From Acidobacteriaceae bacterium (GTDB lineage Bacteria; Acidobacteriota; Terriglobia; Terriglobales; Acidobacteriaceae), in assembly GCA_003151335.1 (NCBI GenBank), contig PLXE01000047.1, forward strand, positions 62,001-126,000: a DNA stretch of 64,000 nt, read 5' to 3'. Below the pieces are notes generated by a model. That model worked only from the letters and a program-made list of their open reading frames with translations. It was not told where the DNA came from and did not search any database. Position numbers and translations under genes: made by a program. This document shows, piece after piece, positions 36,438 through 46,038 of this stretch (position 1 is its first letter; each line of letters begins with the position of its first letter).

Positions 36438-38570
36438 TTACTGCTGCTTGCTGACTGGCTTCTGCATCTTGTTCTTTGGATTTGGCTTCATGGGCGCACC
36501 TTCAGCGCCGGTAATCTCGTTGGCCAACGCGTCGGCGTGATAGATCTTCCGCAGCGACTCGAGAATCGCCCGTGAATCCACTTCCACCGAGCGCGCCACT
36601 TTGTCGCTGTACTCGAAGTCCCACGGCAGCGATTCGATGTTGCCGTCGAAGATGATCCCCACCACTTCGGCGTTCTTATTGATGACCGGACTGCCGGAGT
36701 TACCGCCGATAATATCGGGTGTGGAAACCGTATTGAATGGTGTGTTGAGGTCAATCGACGGCTTGGCTTTCAGCCAGCTCTCGGGTAGCTGGTACGGCGT
36801 CTTGCTGCCATGGTCAGCGGCATGTTTGTAGGCTCCGCCCATGGTGGTAAACCAAGGCACGTTCTTGCCGTTCAGCTTGTAGCCTTTCACGGGGCCATAG
36901 CTGAGACGCAGGGTGAAGGTCGCGTCAGGAGGTACCTTGAACCCTTCCTTGGCGAACAGGGCCTTGCCGATGTACCCCCCGTCACGACGCAGGACCGATT
37001 GCACTTCATCTTCATCGCGCTGGTGGATGGCGACAGCGTCCGGCTCGATTTGCCGCATGAGTACGATCAAGAGATCGCTGCTGGCTTCCACCGCAGCTTC
37101 GCCGCCTTCGTAGAGTTGCTTGCGAACCGCCACGTCGTCGAGCTTGGTCCCATCAATCAGCTCCTTGGCGCGCTCGCCCGGAGTCTTGCCAGCCAAGGCC
37201 TTCTTCACGTCTGCATTGTCTGCGCCAAGGACATCCTGCATTTCGGCCAGGCTCTCGGCCAGCAAAGCCTGCTCCAGCGATTTGTAGGTGGGGGCGGTGG
37301 AGAACAATCGCTGCTCCAGTGTGGGTAGAGCGGAGTCCTGGAAACCGCGGATCCGCTGGTTGCTTGGCTTCTGCTTTTGCTCGGCCGCCCGCACGATGTC
37401 GCGGGCGAAGCGGGCGAGATCGCCACGAAAACCACCCAGGCTATCCAGATAGCCCAAGGACTTGTAAATCTGTTTCTGGACCTCGACCGCCTTGCTGATC
37501 TCAGCCCAAGGGTCGCCGAATGCGGCCTTCAGCTTGGGATCGGAATTGACAAACTTGTGCAGCGCCTTCTCGTCAGCCGCCTTCTTGCCCATCAGATCTT
37601 TATCGCGCAATCCGCCCTCATAACCGGTGACCGCCTTAAAGGCGTTCTGCAGGCCAAAAAAGTCGCTTTCGGCTTCGCGGGCATTTTCTTCCGACGCTGC
37701 ACTGAATTTCTCCAGCATGGCGATGCGACGGGTGTAGGAATTGAGCTGCAACGGATATTGGTAATCGCGCAGGAAGCTGAGCTGGTCCACGGTAAGCAAA
37801 CGCCCAGTCCGTCCAGGGTGGCCCGAAACGAAAACCAGGTCACCGTCCTTTACGCCCACCGGCGACCACTTCAGGTAATCGTGGATCTTGGCCGGCTCTC
37901 CGTTTTCATAGGCACGGAAGAACGAAATATCCAGATCGTAGCGGGGATACTCGAAGTTGTCGGGATCGCCACCGAAAAATGCGATCTCGAACTCCGGCGC
38001 AAACACCAGGCGAATATCATCGTACTTCTTGTACTTGTAGAGGTGGTACATGGCGCCCGAATACAGGGTGACCACATCGCAGCGCATGTTGCCGGTGGAA
38101 CAGTCCTTTTCCAGCGACGACATTTCTTCGCGCTGCGCCTTGCCGGCATCGGCGGTTGACATGTCCGGCTTGACCGCGGCATTCACCTGGGTAGTAACGT
38201 CCTGCATGTCTTCCAGTACGATGAATTCCACCCCCGGACATTTCGGCTCCTCCGCCCTTGTCGGCGCGTAGAACCCATTCTTCATGTAGTCCTTGCCGTT
38301 GGTGGAAAGATCGTGGATGCACTCCTGCGCGATGTGATGATTGGTAAAGATAAGTCCGTCGGCAGATACAAAAGAAGACGAGCCGTTGGGCGCGCGAGCC
38401 GAAGAAAGCCGCACATGGTCAAGCCAGGCCTGGTCGGGGGCAAAGCCGTATTTGGCCTGGACTTTGTCCTTGGGAAAAGCGTTAAACAACCACATGCCTT
38501 CGTCGGCAAAGGCGAAGCTGCCCAAGCCGAGCGTAAGCACACACAGCAGCAGAACGAAATGTTTAATCAT
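36438..38570 (-). CDS. S46 family dipeptidyl-peptidase (DPP7-like)
   Basis: A 710-aa periplasmic serine peptidase with a signal peptide ending about residue 22 (GSFAFA-DEG). Catalytic triad regions are TNHHIAQ (His), GGDPDNFEYPRYDLD (Asp) and GGNSGSPV (Ser625). The residue 18 after the Ser is Gly (G643, in FDGN). In Porphyromonas enzymes this position is Gly in DPP7 and Arg in DPP11, so a preference for hydrophobic rather than acidic P1 residues is inferred. It would release dipeptides from peptide N-termini for peptide growth. Confidence 0.93.
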   Translation of the reverse strand: MIKHFVLLLCVLTLGLGSFAFADEGMWLFNAFPKDKVQAKYGFAPDQAWLDHVRLSSARAPNGSSSFVSADGLIFTNHHIAQECIHDLSTNGKDYMKNGFYAPTRAEEPKCPGVEFIVLEDMQDVTTQVNAAVKPDMSTADAGKAQREEMSSLEKDCSTGNMRCDVVTLYSGAMYHLYKYKKYDDIRLVFAPEFEIAFFGGDPDNFEYPRYDLDISFFRAYENGEPAKIHDYLKWSPVGVKDGDLVFVSGHPGRTGRLLTVDQLSFLRDYQYPLQLNSYTRRIAMLEKFSAASEENAREAESDFFGLQNAFKAVTGYEGGLRDKDLMGKKAADEKALHKFVNSDPKLKAAFGDPWAEISKAVEVQKQIYKSLGYLDSLGGFRGDLARFARDIVRAAEQKQKPSNQRIRGFQDSALPTLEQRLFSTAPTYKSLEQALLAESLAEMQDVLGADNADVKKALAGKTPGERAKELIDGTKLDDVAVRKQLYEGGEAAVEASSDLLIVLMRQIEPDAVAIHQRDEDEVQSVLRRDGGYIGKALFAKEGFKVPPDATFTLRLSYGPVKGYKLNGKNVPWFTTMGGAYKHAADHGSKTPYQLPESWLKAKPSIDLNTPFNTVSTPDIIGGNSGSPVINKNAEVVGIIFDGNIESLPWDFEYSDKVARSVEVDSRAILESLRKIYHADALANEITGAEGAPMKPNPKNKMQKPVSKQQ

Positions 38571-38930
38571 GATGACTCCGAACGCGAGACCCGCGTGAAT
38601 GAGTTATTGTCCGGTACAGGAAACTCCGGATGGGACAAGCAAACTCTTAACTATAACTCGCGAGGAAGCGCGAAACAAACCGGCAGTGGGCCCGGCTTCG
38701 ATCCAACCCACTGCTGTCAACCCGAGTTGTAACAACAACACCGCGCACAGTTGCGGCGAAGCGGCAGTCCAGACTCACTGATTGATGTCCTGCTTGCTTT
38801 GCCGTTGATGGACGATTTCGGAAGCTGCGGAGTATAAAAGATAAGCACTTCAGCGCGGCTTTTCGTTCTGTCAACCGCGCCACCACCTTTGTATTTTTCA
38901 GGGCGGCGCAGTAAACCGCAAGAGGTCTTC
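38571..38930. other. Divergent intergenic region, no gene seen
   Basis: These 360 nt separate the divergent S46 peptidase and citrate synthase genes and must hold both promoters. I see a TATAAA-like box near 38833 and AT-rich stretches, but no pair of hexamers good enough to assign, and no repeat or RNA. Confidence 0.5.
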
Positions 38931-40067
38931 ATGTCCACGACGGCGCACGGCGGCAAGGGTCTGGAAGGCATAACCGCTGCCAATTCCAGCATCTGCTTCA
39001 TCGATGGCGATCAAGGCGTGCTCGCCTATCGCGGCATCGACATCCACACCCTGGCCGATCAGTCGAACTTCGAGGAAATCTGCTATCTGCTCTGGTTTGG
39101 ACACCTGCCCAACCGCGCCGAGTTGCAGGAGTTGAAACTGGGCCTGGCACACGAGCGCAAACTGGATGCCTCCATCATAAATATGTTGCGGCAGGCTCCC
39201 GAACACGCGCTACCCATGGACGTTCTGCGCACCATCGTTTCGGCCCTGTCGTATTACGATCCCGAAGAGAAGGTGAACGATCACGAAGCCAACGTGCGCA
39301 AGGCGATTCGACTGACGGCGCAAATCGCCTACGTGGTTGCCGCCTACGATCGCATCCGCAAAGGCAAGCCGCTGATCGAGCCTGACCGCTCGCTGTCCCA
39401 CGCGGGCAATTTTCTCTACATGCTGAATGGCGAAATCCCGAGTGCGATGGCGGAGCGCGCCTTCGACATCGCGCTTATCCTGCACGCCGATCATGAACTG
39501 AATGCCTCGACCTTCGCGGCCCGCGTGGTGGCAGCGACTCTCAGCGACATGCACTCAGCCGTCACCGCCGCCATTGGCGCGCTCAAGGGGCCGTTGCACG
39601 GCGGCGCTAACGAGGCGGTGTTCCGTATCCTGGAGGCCGTGGACGCGTCGGGTACGGACCCGGTCGATTACGTGAAAGGAATGCTGGCGCAGAAGAAGAA
39701 AGTTCCCGGATTCGGGCATCGCGTGTATCACACGGAAGATCCGCGGGCCACCCATTTGCGGACGATGTCGCGCGATCTTGGACAGTCCAGCGGCAACACC
39801 AAGTGGTTCCAAATCTCGCGCAAGATCGAGGAGTTCATCGTCGCCGATCGCAAGCTGAACGCGAACGTGGATTTTTACTCCGCTTCCACCTATCACACGC
39901 TGGGCATCGATATTGATTTGTTCACGCCGGTGTTTGCCGTGTCGCGCGTGGCCGGCTGGACGGCGCACGTGATCGAGCAACTCAATGACAATCGCTTGAT
40001 TCGCCCGCGTGCCGAGTATCAGGGCCCGCTCTATCCGAGCAAGTACGTGCCGATGGAGAAGCGGTAG
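38931..40067 (+). CDS. gltA: Citrate synthase
   Basis: A 378-aa enzyme condensing oxaloacetate and acetyl-CoA. The start MSTTAHGGKGLEGITAANSS at 38931 has AAGAGG upstream; the frame from 38889 adds a non-family leader. Active-site blocks are SHAGNFLYM, GPLHGGANE, PGFGHRVYHTEDPRA and NVDFYSAS. The short, type II-like form resembles Gram-positive/archaeal enzymes, some of which are 2-methylcitrate synthases. No prp genes are nearby, and NAD-isocitrate dehydrogenase lies 4 kb away, so a TCA role is favoured. Confidence 0.92.
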   Translation: MSTTAHGGKGLEGITAANSSICFIDGDQGVLAYRGIDIHTLADQSNFEEICYLLWFGHLPNRAELQELKLGLAHERKLDASIINMLRQAPEHALPMDVLRTIVSALSYYDPEEKVNDHEANVRKAIRLTAQIAYVVAAYDRIRKGKPLIEPDRSLSHAGNFLYMLNGEIPSAMAERAFDIALILHADHELNASTFAARVVAATLSDMHSAVTAAIGALKGPLHGGANEAVFRILEAVDASGTDPVDYVKGMLAQKKKVPGFGHRVYHTEDPRATHLRTMSRDLGQSSGNTKWFQISRKIEEFIVADRKLNANVDFYSASTYHTLGIDIDLFTPVFAVSRVAGWTAHVIEQLNDNRLIRPRAEYQGPLYPSKYVPMEKR

Positions 40068-40089
40068 GTCAGTAGCCAGTTGCCAGCGA

Positions 40090-40171
40090 GGGGTCGAGGG
40101 ACCTGCTTTTCTGTCTGTCATCCTGAGCGAGGTCGCCGCGGCGACCGAGTCGAAGGACCCCTATAGCTGCC
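40090..40171. repeat. GTCATCCTGAGCGAGG family repeat
   Basis: The element reads GGGGTCGAGGGACCTGCTTTTC, then GTCATCCTGAGCGAGG, a CGCCGCGGCG palindrome, and CGAGTCGAAGGACCCC. It lies between citrate synthase and the YdeI gene, just after a degenerate AGTAGCCAGTTGCCAG tract. Its two halves match the DNA inserted within prmC. Confidence 0.7.
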
Positions 40172-40247
40172 AGAAATCCTAGCGTAGCCGCGTGGCCCAG
40201 CAACAAGTCCGAGATTGTTGATCGATCTTCCCAGCACCCTTCATCAA

Positions 40248-40844
40248 CTACTTCGCGCCGGACTTTTTCTTGCTTTGGGACACCAGCATATCCAGCCTGC
40301 GCCCATGCTCTGAGGTTTCAATCAGCGTAGCGAGCCGCTTGTCTCTCGTTTCTTCCCGCTTCGCGCTAATCACCCACCAAGTCGCGGTCCGTCGATAACC
40401 GGGAGGTTGGGCCTGAAAAAACTCCCACGCCCTCTCGTGTCCCCGAAACTGCTTCTCATGGGCTCCCTCTAGCTTGCACGTGCTTCTCTCATACGAATAC
40501 TGCATTGCCTTCTGCTCGTCGCGGCCGGCAAACGCCTTGAGTCCTGGCGCCGTCATGCGACCAAGCCGCTTAAGCTCGCCAACGCGTTTAATGTTTACCG
40601 CGCTCCAAAAGCTCTTTGGTTTTCGCGGGGTGAAGCGGTGGGTGTAGCTGACGTCATCCACGGCTTTTTTTATTCCGTCAATCCAGCCGAAACACAGTGC
40701 TTCATCCACGGCCTCCTGATAGCTAATGCCAACCTTTCCCGACTTTTTCTTATAAAACCCGACCCAAAGCTCCTGAACCTTGTCGTGGTTCGATGCCAAC
40801 CACTCTCGAAAGTCAGACGCCGATTGAAAGAACTTTATTTTCAT
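40248..40844 (-). CDS. YdeI/OmpD-associated family protein
   Basis: A 198-aa cytoplasmic protein. VQELWVGFYKKKSGKVGISY, EAVDEALCFGWIDGIKKAVD and FTPRKPKSFWSAVN are typical of the YdeI family, with GYRRTATWWVISAKREETRDKRL at the C-terminal side. Some members are linked to stress or bacteriocin tolerance, but no reaction is known. It is convergent with citrate synthase across the repeat at 40090. Confidence 0.8.
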   Translation of the reverse strand: MKIKFFQSASDFREWLASNHDKVQELWVGFYKKKSGKVGISYQEAVDEALCFGWIDGIKKAVDDVSYTHRFTPRKPKSFWSAVNIKRVGELKRLGRMTAPGLKAFAGRDEQKAMQYSYERSTCKLEGAHEKQFRGHERAWEFFQAQPPGYRRTATWWVISAKREETRDKRLATLIETSEHGRRLDMLVSQSKKKSGAK

Positions 40845-40952
40845 GGCAAGCTCCGCCGGGCCGAATGGTGAGAACTAAGGGGATGCAGCCTCTTCTCCGA
40901 ATCGCCGCTTCCCCGCCCCGAATCTAACTAAACCGTTAGAATAGAGCCAGAA

Positions 40953-42113
40953 ATGCATCGGGTCTACCTCGACAACAACGCCACCACTCCGCTTCTTCCC
41001 GAAGTGTTTGAGGCCATGCGCCCCTACTTCTTCGAGAAGTTCGGCAACGCGTCGTCCATTCATCAGCAGGGACAGCAGGCGCGCTCCGCCGTGGAGCACG
41101 CGCGCGAGCAGGTTGCCGAGTTGCTGAACTGCCGTCCGGCGGAGATCGTCTTCACCAGCGGCGGCACCGAGGGCGACAATCTGGCGCTGTTTGGCCTGGT
41201 GAAGCCGGGCGATCACATCATCACCTCTGCCGTGGAGCATCACGCGGTGCTAAACGCGTGTAAGCGACTCGAAGAGATGGGTTGCGCCGTGACCTACTTG
41301 CCGGTGGATGGGCGGGCGCTGGTTGATCCCGATGATGTGCGGCGGGCGCTGCGTCCCGCGACCAAGCTCATCGGCATCATCCTGGCGAACAACGAAACCG
41401 GTGTGCTGCAGCCGGTGAGCGAGATTGGCAATATTGCCAAAGAGGCTGATGTTTACTTCCACACAGACGCCGTGCAGGCTGCCGGCAAAGTGCCGCTCGA
41501 CATGAAGGAGATTGGCTGCGATCTGCTGACCGTCACTGGCCACAAGATGCACGGCCCGCAAGGCGCGGGGGCGCTGTTCGTGCGCAGGGGGACCTTGCTG
41601 CAACCGATGATGTATGGCGGGCGCCACGAGCGTTCGCGCCGGGCTGGAACGGAGAACCTGGCGGGCATCGTCGGGCTGGGCAAAGCGGCCGAGATTGCTC
41701 GCGAAGGATTTGCGGACGGCAGCGTCGAGCGCATGGCCGGGCTGCGCGACCGACTGGAGCGCGGGATCGTCGAGACGGTCGAGCAAATTGGAGTGAACAG
41801 CGGCGACGCGCCCCGCGTACCCAACACGACCAACATTTACTTCGATTGCATCGAAGGCGAGGCCATGGTGATCGCCCTCGATCTAAAAGGCCTGTCGGTT
41901 TCGACTGGAGCGGCGTGTTCGTCAGGCGCAATCGAGCCGTCGCACGTTTTGACGGCGATGGGGCTCTCGCCGGACCGCGCACGCGCCAGCATCCGCTTCA
42001 GCCTGGGCAAGCAGAACACGGCAGACGATGTGGATTTCGCCCTATCGTTGGTGCCGGAAGTCGTTGCGCGGTTGAGGGAGATCAGCCCAGTGTACAAAGG
42101 TGTGCATGCTTGA
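40953..42113 (+). CDS. iscS: Cysteine desulfurase (NifS/IscS type)
   Basis: A 386-aa PLP enzyme that takes sulfur from cysteine as a persulfide. It starts with the typical VYLDNNATTP. PLP lysine K198 is in TGHKMHGP, the persulfide Cys322 in STGAACSSGA, with RAGTENLAGIVGLG between. No iscU/sufU neighbour is present. The gene is 36 nt upstream of mnmA, so delivering sulfur for tRNA thiolation is its likely main job here. Confidence 0.95.
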   Translation: MHRVYLDNNATTPLLPEVFEAMRPYFFEKFGNASSIHQQGQQARSAVEHAREQVAELLNCRPAEIVFTSGGTEGDNLALFGLVKPGDHIITSAVEHHAVLNACKRLEEMGCAVTYLPVDGRALVDPDDVRRALRPATKLIGIILANNETGVLQPVSEIGNIAKEADVYFHTDAVQAAGKVPLDMKEIGCDLLTVTGHKMHGPQGAGALFVRRGTLLQPMMYGGRHERSRRAGTENLAGIVGLGKAAEIAREGFADGSVERMAGLRDRLERGIVETVEQIGVNSGDAPRVPNTTNIYFDCIEGEAMVIALDLKGLSVSTGAACSSGAIEPSHVLTAMGLSPDRARASIRFSLGKQNTADDVDFALSLVPEVVARLREISPVYKGVHA

Positions 42114-42149
42114 ACCAAGCACGGCTAATTGCTAACTATTAAGTGCTAA

Positions 42150-43262
42150 ATGCCGAATTCTAAGACCATCGCCGTGGCCATGTCCGGAGGAGTGGACTCC
42201 TCCGCCGTCGCGGCATTGTTGTGCGAGCAGGGCTACAACGTCGTCGGCCTCACGCTGCAGTTGTGGAACCAGCGCCGCCTGGCCGGCCACGAGGGCATGC
42301 CGGAGTCAGTGCAGGGACGCTGCTGCTCCATCGATGACGTTTACGATGCGCGCCGTGTGGCGGAGACGCTCGGCATTCCCTACTACGTCGTTAATCAGGA
42401 ACAGCGCTTCGAGGACGACGTGGTGCGTCCATTCGTCTCGGAGTATCTTTCCGGGCGCACGCCCATCCCGTGCAGTCTGTGTAATAACCATCTGAAGTTC
42501 GATCAGCTACTGATTACCGCGCGGCAAATTGGGGCGGACCTGCTGGCCACCGGACATTACGCGCGCAACCAGTTCGACGAGCGCAGCGGACGCTGGGTGT
42601 TGAAGCGCCCTGCTGATCGCGCCAAGGACCAGACCTATTTCCTCTTCGGCCTGACGCAGGAGCAGCTAAGCCGCACCCTGTTTCCGCTCGGCGAGATGCG
42701 CAAGCCCGAGGTGCGCGAGGAGGCCAGGCGCGCCGGACTTCGGCTGTTCGAAAAGCCAGACTCGCAGGAGATTTGCTTCATTCCGGGCGGCGACTACAAG
42801 AAGTTCCTCGACGCCTACCTCGCGGAGCAGGGCGAGGAGTTTCCCGATACCGCGGGCGAACTGGTCACTACCAGCGGCGAGGTTGTCGGCTCACACCAGG
42901 GCATTCACAACTTCACCGTGGGCCAGCGGAAGGGGCTCGGCGTGGCTACCGGTTCGCCGCTGTATGTATTGGAAATTCGCGGAGACAAGCGCCAGGTTGT
43001 GGTGGGCGGTGGCGACGAGTTGTTCTCACGAACGTTGCGCGCCCGCCGCGTGAACTGGATCGCGATAGACGATCTGCGCGGGCCTATGCGCGTGCAGGCC
43101 AAGATTCGCCACCGGCATGAAGCTGCGGATGCGGTCATCGAGAAGAGTGGCCACGATGAGGTACTGGCTACGTTCGACCAACCGCAGCGCGCCATCACTC
43201 CCGGCCAAGCCGTTGTGTTCTACGACGGGGACGTGGTTGTGGGTGGCGGCTGGATAACCTAG
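42150..43262 (+). CDS. mnmA: tRNA-specific 2-thiouridylase
   Basis: A 370-aa PP-loop enzyme that thiolates U34 of tRNAs for Lys, Glu and Gln. The PP-loop SGGVDSS is at 12-18. The catalytic cysteines are C111 in [10 protein letters not shown] and C209 in [10 protein letters not shown]. The C-terminal barrel has [12 protein letters not shown] and [11 protein letters not shown]. It is directly downstream of the cysteine desulfurase that would feed it. Confidence 0.97.
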   Translation: MPNSKTIAVAMSGGVDSSAVAALLCEQGYNVVGLTLQLWNQRRLAGHEGMPESVQGRCCSIDDVYDARRVAETLGIPYYVVNQEQRFEDDVVRPFVSEYLSGRTPIPCSLCNNHLKFDQLLITARQIGADLLATGHYARNQFDERSGRWVLKRPADRAKDQTYFLFGLTQEQLSRTLFPLGEMRKPEVREEARRAGLRLFEKPDSQEICFIPGGDYKKFLDAYLAEQGEEFPDTAGELVTTSGEVVGSHQGIHNFTVGQRKGLGVATGSPLYVLEIRGDKRQVVVGGGDELFSRTLRARRVNWIAIDDLRGPMRVQAKIRHRHEAADAVIEKSGHDEVLATFDQPQRAITPGQAVVFYDGDVVVGGGWIT

Positions 43263-43328
43263 CCGGCCGTTCCGGTTCTCACTGTTACAATCAAGGTGCG
43301 TGGCGTCTGCCTGCGCCTTCTCTCACCC

Positions 43329-43817
43329 ATGAAATGTCCATTCTGCGGCTTTGAAAACGACAAAGTGGTGGATTCGCGCGAAAGCAAGGAAGGCGAATCC
43401 ATTCGCCGCCGCCGCGAATGCCTGAAGTGCGAGAAGCGCTTCACTACCTATGAGCGGATCGACGAGATCCCCTACATGGTGGTCAAGAAAGACGGGCGGC
43501 GCGAAAAGTTCGAGCGCCAAAAAGTTTTGAATGGGCTGCTGCGGGCCTGCGAGAAGCGGCCTGTCTCCATGAGTAAGCTGGAGCAGATCGTCAATGACGC
43601 CGAAGGCTTCGTGGTGGACTCGCCCGATCGCGAGCGCAAGACCAGCGAGGTCGGCGAGTTGATCATGAATCGCCTGAAGCGCATTGATAAGGTCGCCTAC
43701 GTGCGCTTCGCCTCGGTTTATCTCGATTTCAAAGACGTGCGCGAGTTCATGGCGGAGTTGAAGGAACTGCTCGACACCAAGGACAACACGTCCGCCAAAG
43801 CCAAGTCCGGAGACTGA
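43329..43817 (+). CDS. nrdR: Transcriptional repressor NrdR
   Basis: A 162-aa regulator of ribonucleotide reductase genes. MKCPFCGFENDKVVDSR at 43329 is the canonical start (the frame back to 43296 is not family-like). Zinc-ribbon cysteines are C3, C6, C31 and C34. The ATP-cone spans about 49-139 and includes VVKKDGRREKFERQKV. The C-terminal tail is charged. No nrd genes are in this window. Confidence 0.97.
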   Translation: MKCPFCGFENDKVVDSRESKEGESIRRRRECLKCEKRFTTYERIDEIPYMVVKKDGRREKFERQKVLNGLLRACEKRPVSMSKLEQIVNDAEGFVVDSPDRERKTSEVGELIMNRLKRIDKVAYVRFASVYLDFKDVREFMAELKELLDTKDNTSAKAKSGD

Positions 43818-43840
43818 TTCCGGCAGTTAGATGGCAAGCA

Positions 43841-44884
43841 ATGTCCCATAAAGTCACGTTAATACCCGGCGATGGTATCGGCCCCGAGGTGGTCAATGCG
43901 AGCGTCCGGATACTGGAAGCTACCGGCGTCAAGTTCGAATGGGAAAGCTTCGCTGCCGGCGCCGAAGCCTTCGAAAAGTACCAAGAGTACATCCCCAAAG
44001 AACTCACAGAGTCCATCGAGCGCACCCATGTTGGCCTGAAAGGCCCGGTGACAACGCCCATCGGCGGCGGCTTTTCCAGCATCAACGTTGCGTTGCGCAG
44101 GCAGTTTGAGCTGTTCGCCAACTTCCGGCCCATCATCAATCTTCCTGGTGTGCCGACGCGCTATCCTGGCGTGAACCTGATTGTGGTCCGTGAAAATACC
44201 GAGGGGCTGTACTCGGGCATCGAGCACGAAGTCGTGCCGGGCGTGGTTGAAAGCCTGAAGATCATCACCGAGAAGGCTTCCACGCGCATTGCCCGGTTCG
44301 CCTTCGAGTACGCGCGGCGCGAGCATCGCAAGAAGATCCACGCCATCCACAAGGCCAACATCATGAAGCTGTCGGACGGCTTGTTCATCCGCTGTTCGCG
44401 CAATATCTCGAAGGAGTATCCCGAGATCACCTACGGCGAACACATCGTGGACAATACCTGCATGCAACTGGTCATGAATCCCTACCAGTACGATATGTTG
44501 CTGCTGGAAAATCTTTACGGCGACATCATCTCTGATCTATGCGCAGCGTTTGTCGGCGGGCTGGGCCTGGTGCCCGGCGCCAACTTCGGGCACCAGTGTG
44601 CCATCTTCGAAGCGGTGCATGGCTCCGCGCCCGACATCGCAGGCAAAGACATCGCCAATCCCACGGCCGTGCTGCGGTCGGGCATTCTGATGCTGCGCCA
44701 CCTGGGTGAAGAGAATGCCGCCAACCACATCCGCCTGGCCCTGGAGAAGGTGTACACCGAGAAGAAGCACATTACCCGCGACGTGGGCGGGACCGCCGGA
44801 ACCAGCGAGTTCGCCGACGCCATGATTGAGGCGCTGCACGCCATTCCGCCGCCCCAAGCGGAGTTGCAGGAAGTGCAGACGTAG
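43841..44884 (+). CDS. icd: NAD-type isocitrate dehydrogenase
   Basis: A 347-aa member of the isocitrate/isopropylmalate dehydrogenase family. VTLIPGDGIGPEV opens it, and VVRENTEGLYSGIEHEV is the substrate-binding segment. NLYGDIISDLCAAFVGGLG is the metal site, followed by EAVHGSAPDIAGKDIANPTA. The Glu/Tyr arrangement and short length fit NAD-dependent, mitochondrial-like isocitrate dehydrogenases rather than LeuB. It follows nrdR by 23 nt. Confidence 0.88.
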   Translation: MSHKVTLIPGDGIGPEVVNASVRILEATGVKFEWESFAAGAEAFEKYQEYIPKELTESIERTHVGLKGPVTTPIGGGFSSINVALRRQFELFANFRPIINLPGVPTRYPGVNLIVVRENTEGLYSGIEHEVVPGVVESLKIITEKASTRIARFAFEYARREHRKKIHAIHKANIMKLSDGLFIRCSRNISKEYPEITYGEHIVDNTCMQLVMNPYQYDMLLLENLYGDIISDLCAAFVGGLGLVPGANFGHQCAIFEAVHGSAPDIAGKDIANPTAVLRSGILMLRHLGEENAANHIRLALEKVYTEKKHITRDVGGTAGTSEFADAMIEALHAIPPPQAELQEVQT

Positions 44885-44948
44885 TTTGCGGCGTTGCCCA
44901 GCAGTTGCCGCTTCATCGATCGCAACCGCTCCTCAGCAGCCGGTTTGG

Positions 44949-44954
44949 TACAAT
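44949..44954 (+). promoter_or_regulatory. Candidate -10 (TACAAT) upstream of ctaA
   Basis: TACAAT lies about 140 nt before the likely ctaA start, in a region of otherwise unremarkable sequence. The -35 is not convincing. It would transcribe the short ORF at 45026 as part of the leader. Confidence 0.3.
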
Positions 44955-45025
44955 GTTGACACGAGCGCCGCATGAGGATTGGGTGTTCGCCGCAGCTTTG
45001 AACCGCACCTCCTACTGAACTCGAC

Positions 45026-45088
45026 ATGAACATCCGCTCCACCAGTGACCCGTCACTTTGCGTGGACGCAACGTTTGACAGGAGCTAG
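45026..45088 (+). CDS. Short leader ORF before ctaA
   Basis: An ATG opens a 20-codon frame (MNIRSTSDPSLCVDATFDRS) whose TAG ends 2 nt before the apparent ctaA start codon and overlaps its AGGAG. It could couple translation to ctaA, or be chance. No good ribosome-binding site precedes it. Nothing about its sequence suggests a function. Confidence 0.3.
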   Translation: MNIRSTSDPSLCVDATFDRS

Positions 45089-45090
45089 TT

Positions 45091-46038
45091 CTGACGTCGC
45101 GACCTGGTCTGATTACTTACAATCCGGCGCACCACCGTTTCGCCATATTCCTCGCGTGCGCCACTTTTCTGCTGATCGTTGCCGGTGCCCTCGTCACCAG
45201 CCACGATGCCGGCTTGTCCGTGCCTGATTGGCCTACCTCCTTTGGCTCGCTCTACAAGATTCCTCCCATGGTCGGCGGCGTGCAGTACGAGCACACCCAC
45301 CGCATGATCGCGGAGTTCACCGGCCTGGCGATCATCGTGATGGCGGTTTGGACGCAGCGCGTCGAAAAGCGCCGTTGGATGCGCATCCTGGGCTGGACGG
45401 CGCTGGCGGCTGTCGTCGGCCAGGGGATTCTCGGCGGCATCACGGTGCTGGATCTTCTGCCTTGGGCCGTCTCCACGGCGCATGCCACGCTCGCGCAGAT
45501 GATCTTCTGCATCGTGATTGCGATGGCCTTGTTCACCAGCCAAAGCTGGTTGCAGGACGAACCGCCCATTCCCGAACGCGACCTCGCGCCCAGCACACCA
45601 ACTCTCGCGACATTTGCGGCGGCCTGCGTGTGGGTGCAATTGATTCTCGGCGCCGCCTTTCGCCATTCCGGCATTAAGCTTCTGCCGCACCTTGTCGGCG
45701 CATGCGTCGTCACGGCCGTGCTCTGCTGGATGATCGTTCGCCTGCTGACGCGGTACGGCAATGTCCCACACGTGCGCAAGCCTGCACAATTGCTGCTGGC
45801 GCTGTTGATGGTCCAACTCGGCCTCGGTTTCGCTGCATATCTGGTTCGCCTACAGTGGATGATGAACGCACCCCAACCGATCACCGGCATTGTGATCACC
45901 ACGGTGTCGCACGTTGCTGGCGGCGCGCTGGTATTGGCCACCTGCGTGGTGCTTGCCATCCAGACCCGGCGCATGATCAACGTCCACGCTGCGGAAGCAG
46001 CGATCCAGTCCGCATCGCGAAAGGCCATTCCCGCATGA
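45091..46038 (+). CDS. ctaA: Haem A synthase (COX15/CtaA family), apparent CTG start
   Basis: About 315 aa with eight predicted membrane spans; oxidises haem O to haem A for aa3-type oxidases. The region VTSHDAGLSVPDWPTSFGSL corresponds to the conserved loop after TM1, and His residues lie in YEHTHRMIAE, VSTAHATL, AFRHSG and VSHVAGG. The first ATG/GTG/TTG in frame is TTG 45214, which would delete TM1 (HHRFAIFLACATFLLIVAG). In-frame CTG 45091 has AGGAG 6 nt upstream, so a CTG start, or an upstream sequence error, is the better explanation. It overlaps ctaB by 4 nt. Confidence 0.85.
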   Translation: MTSRPGLITYNPAHHRFAIFLACATFLLIVAGALVTSHDAGLSVPDWPTSFGSLYKIPPMVGGVQYEHTHRMIAEFTGLAIIVMAVWTQRVEKRRWMRILGWTALAAVVGQGILGGITVLDLLPWAVSTAHATLAQMIFCIVIAMALFTSQSWLQDEPPIPERDLAPSTPTLATFAAACVWVQLILGAAFRHSGIKLLPHLVGACVVTAVLCWMIVRLLTRYGNVPHVRKPAQLLLALLMVQLGLGFAAYLVRLQWMMNAPQPITGIVITTVSHVAGGALVLATCVVLAIQTRRMINVHAAEAAIQSASRKAIPA

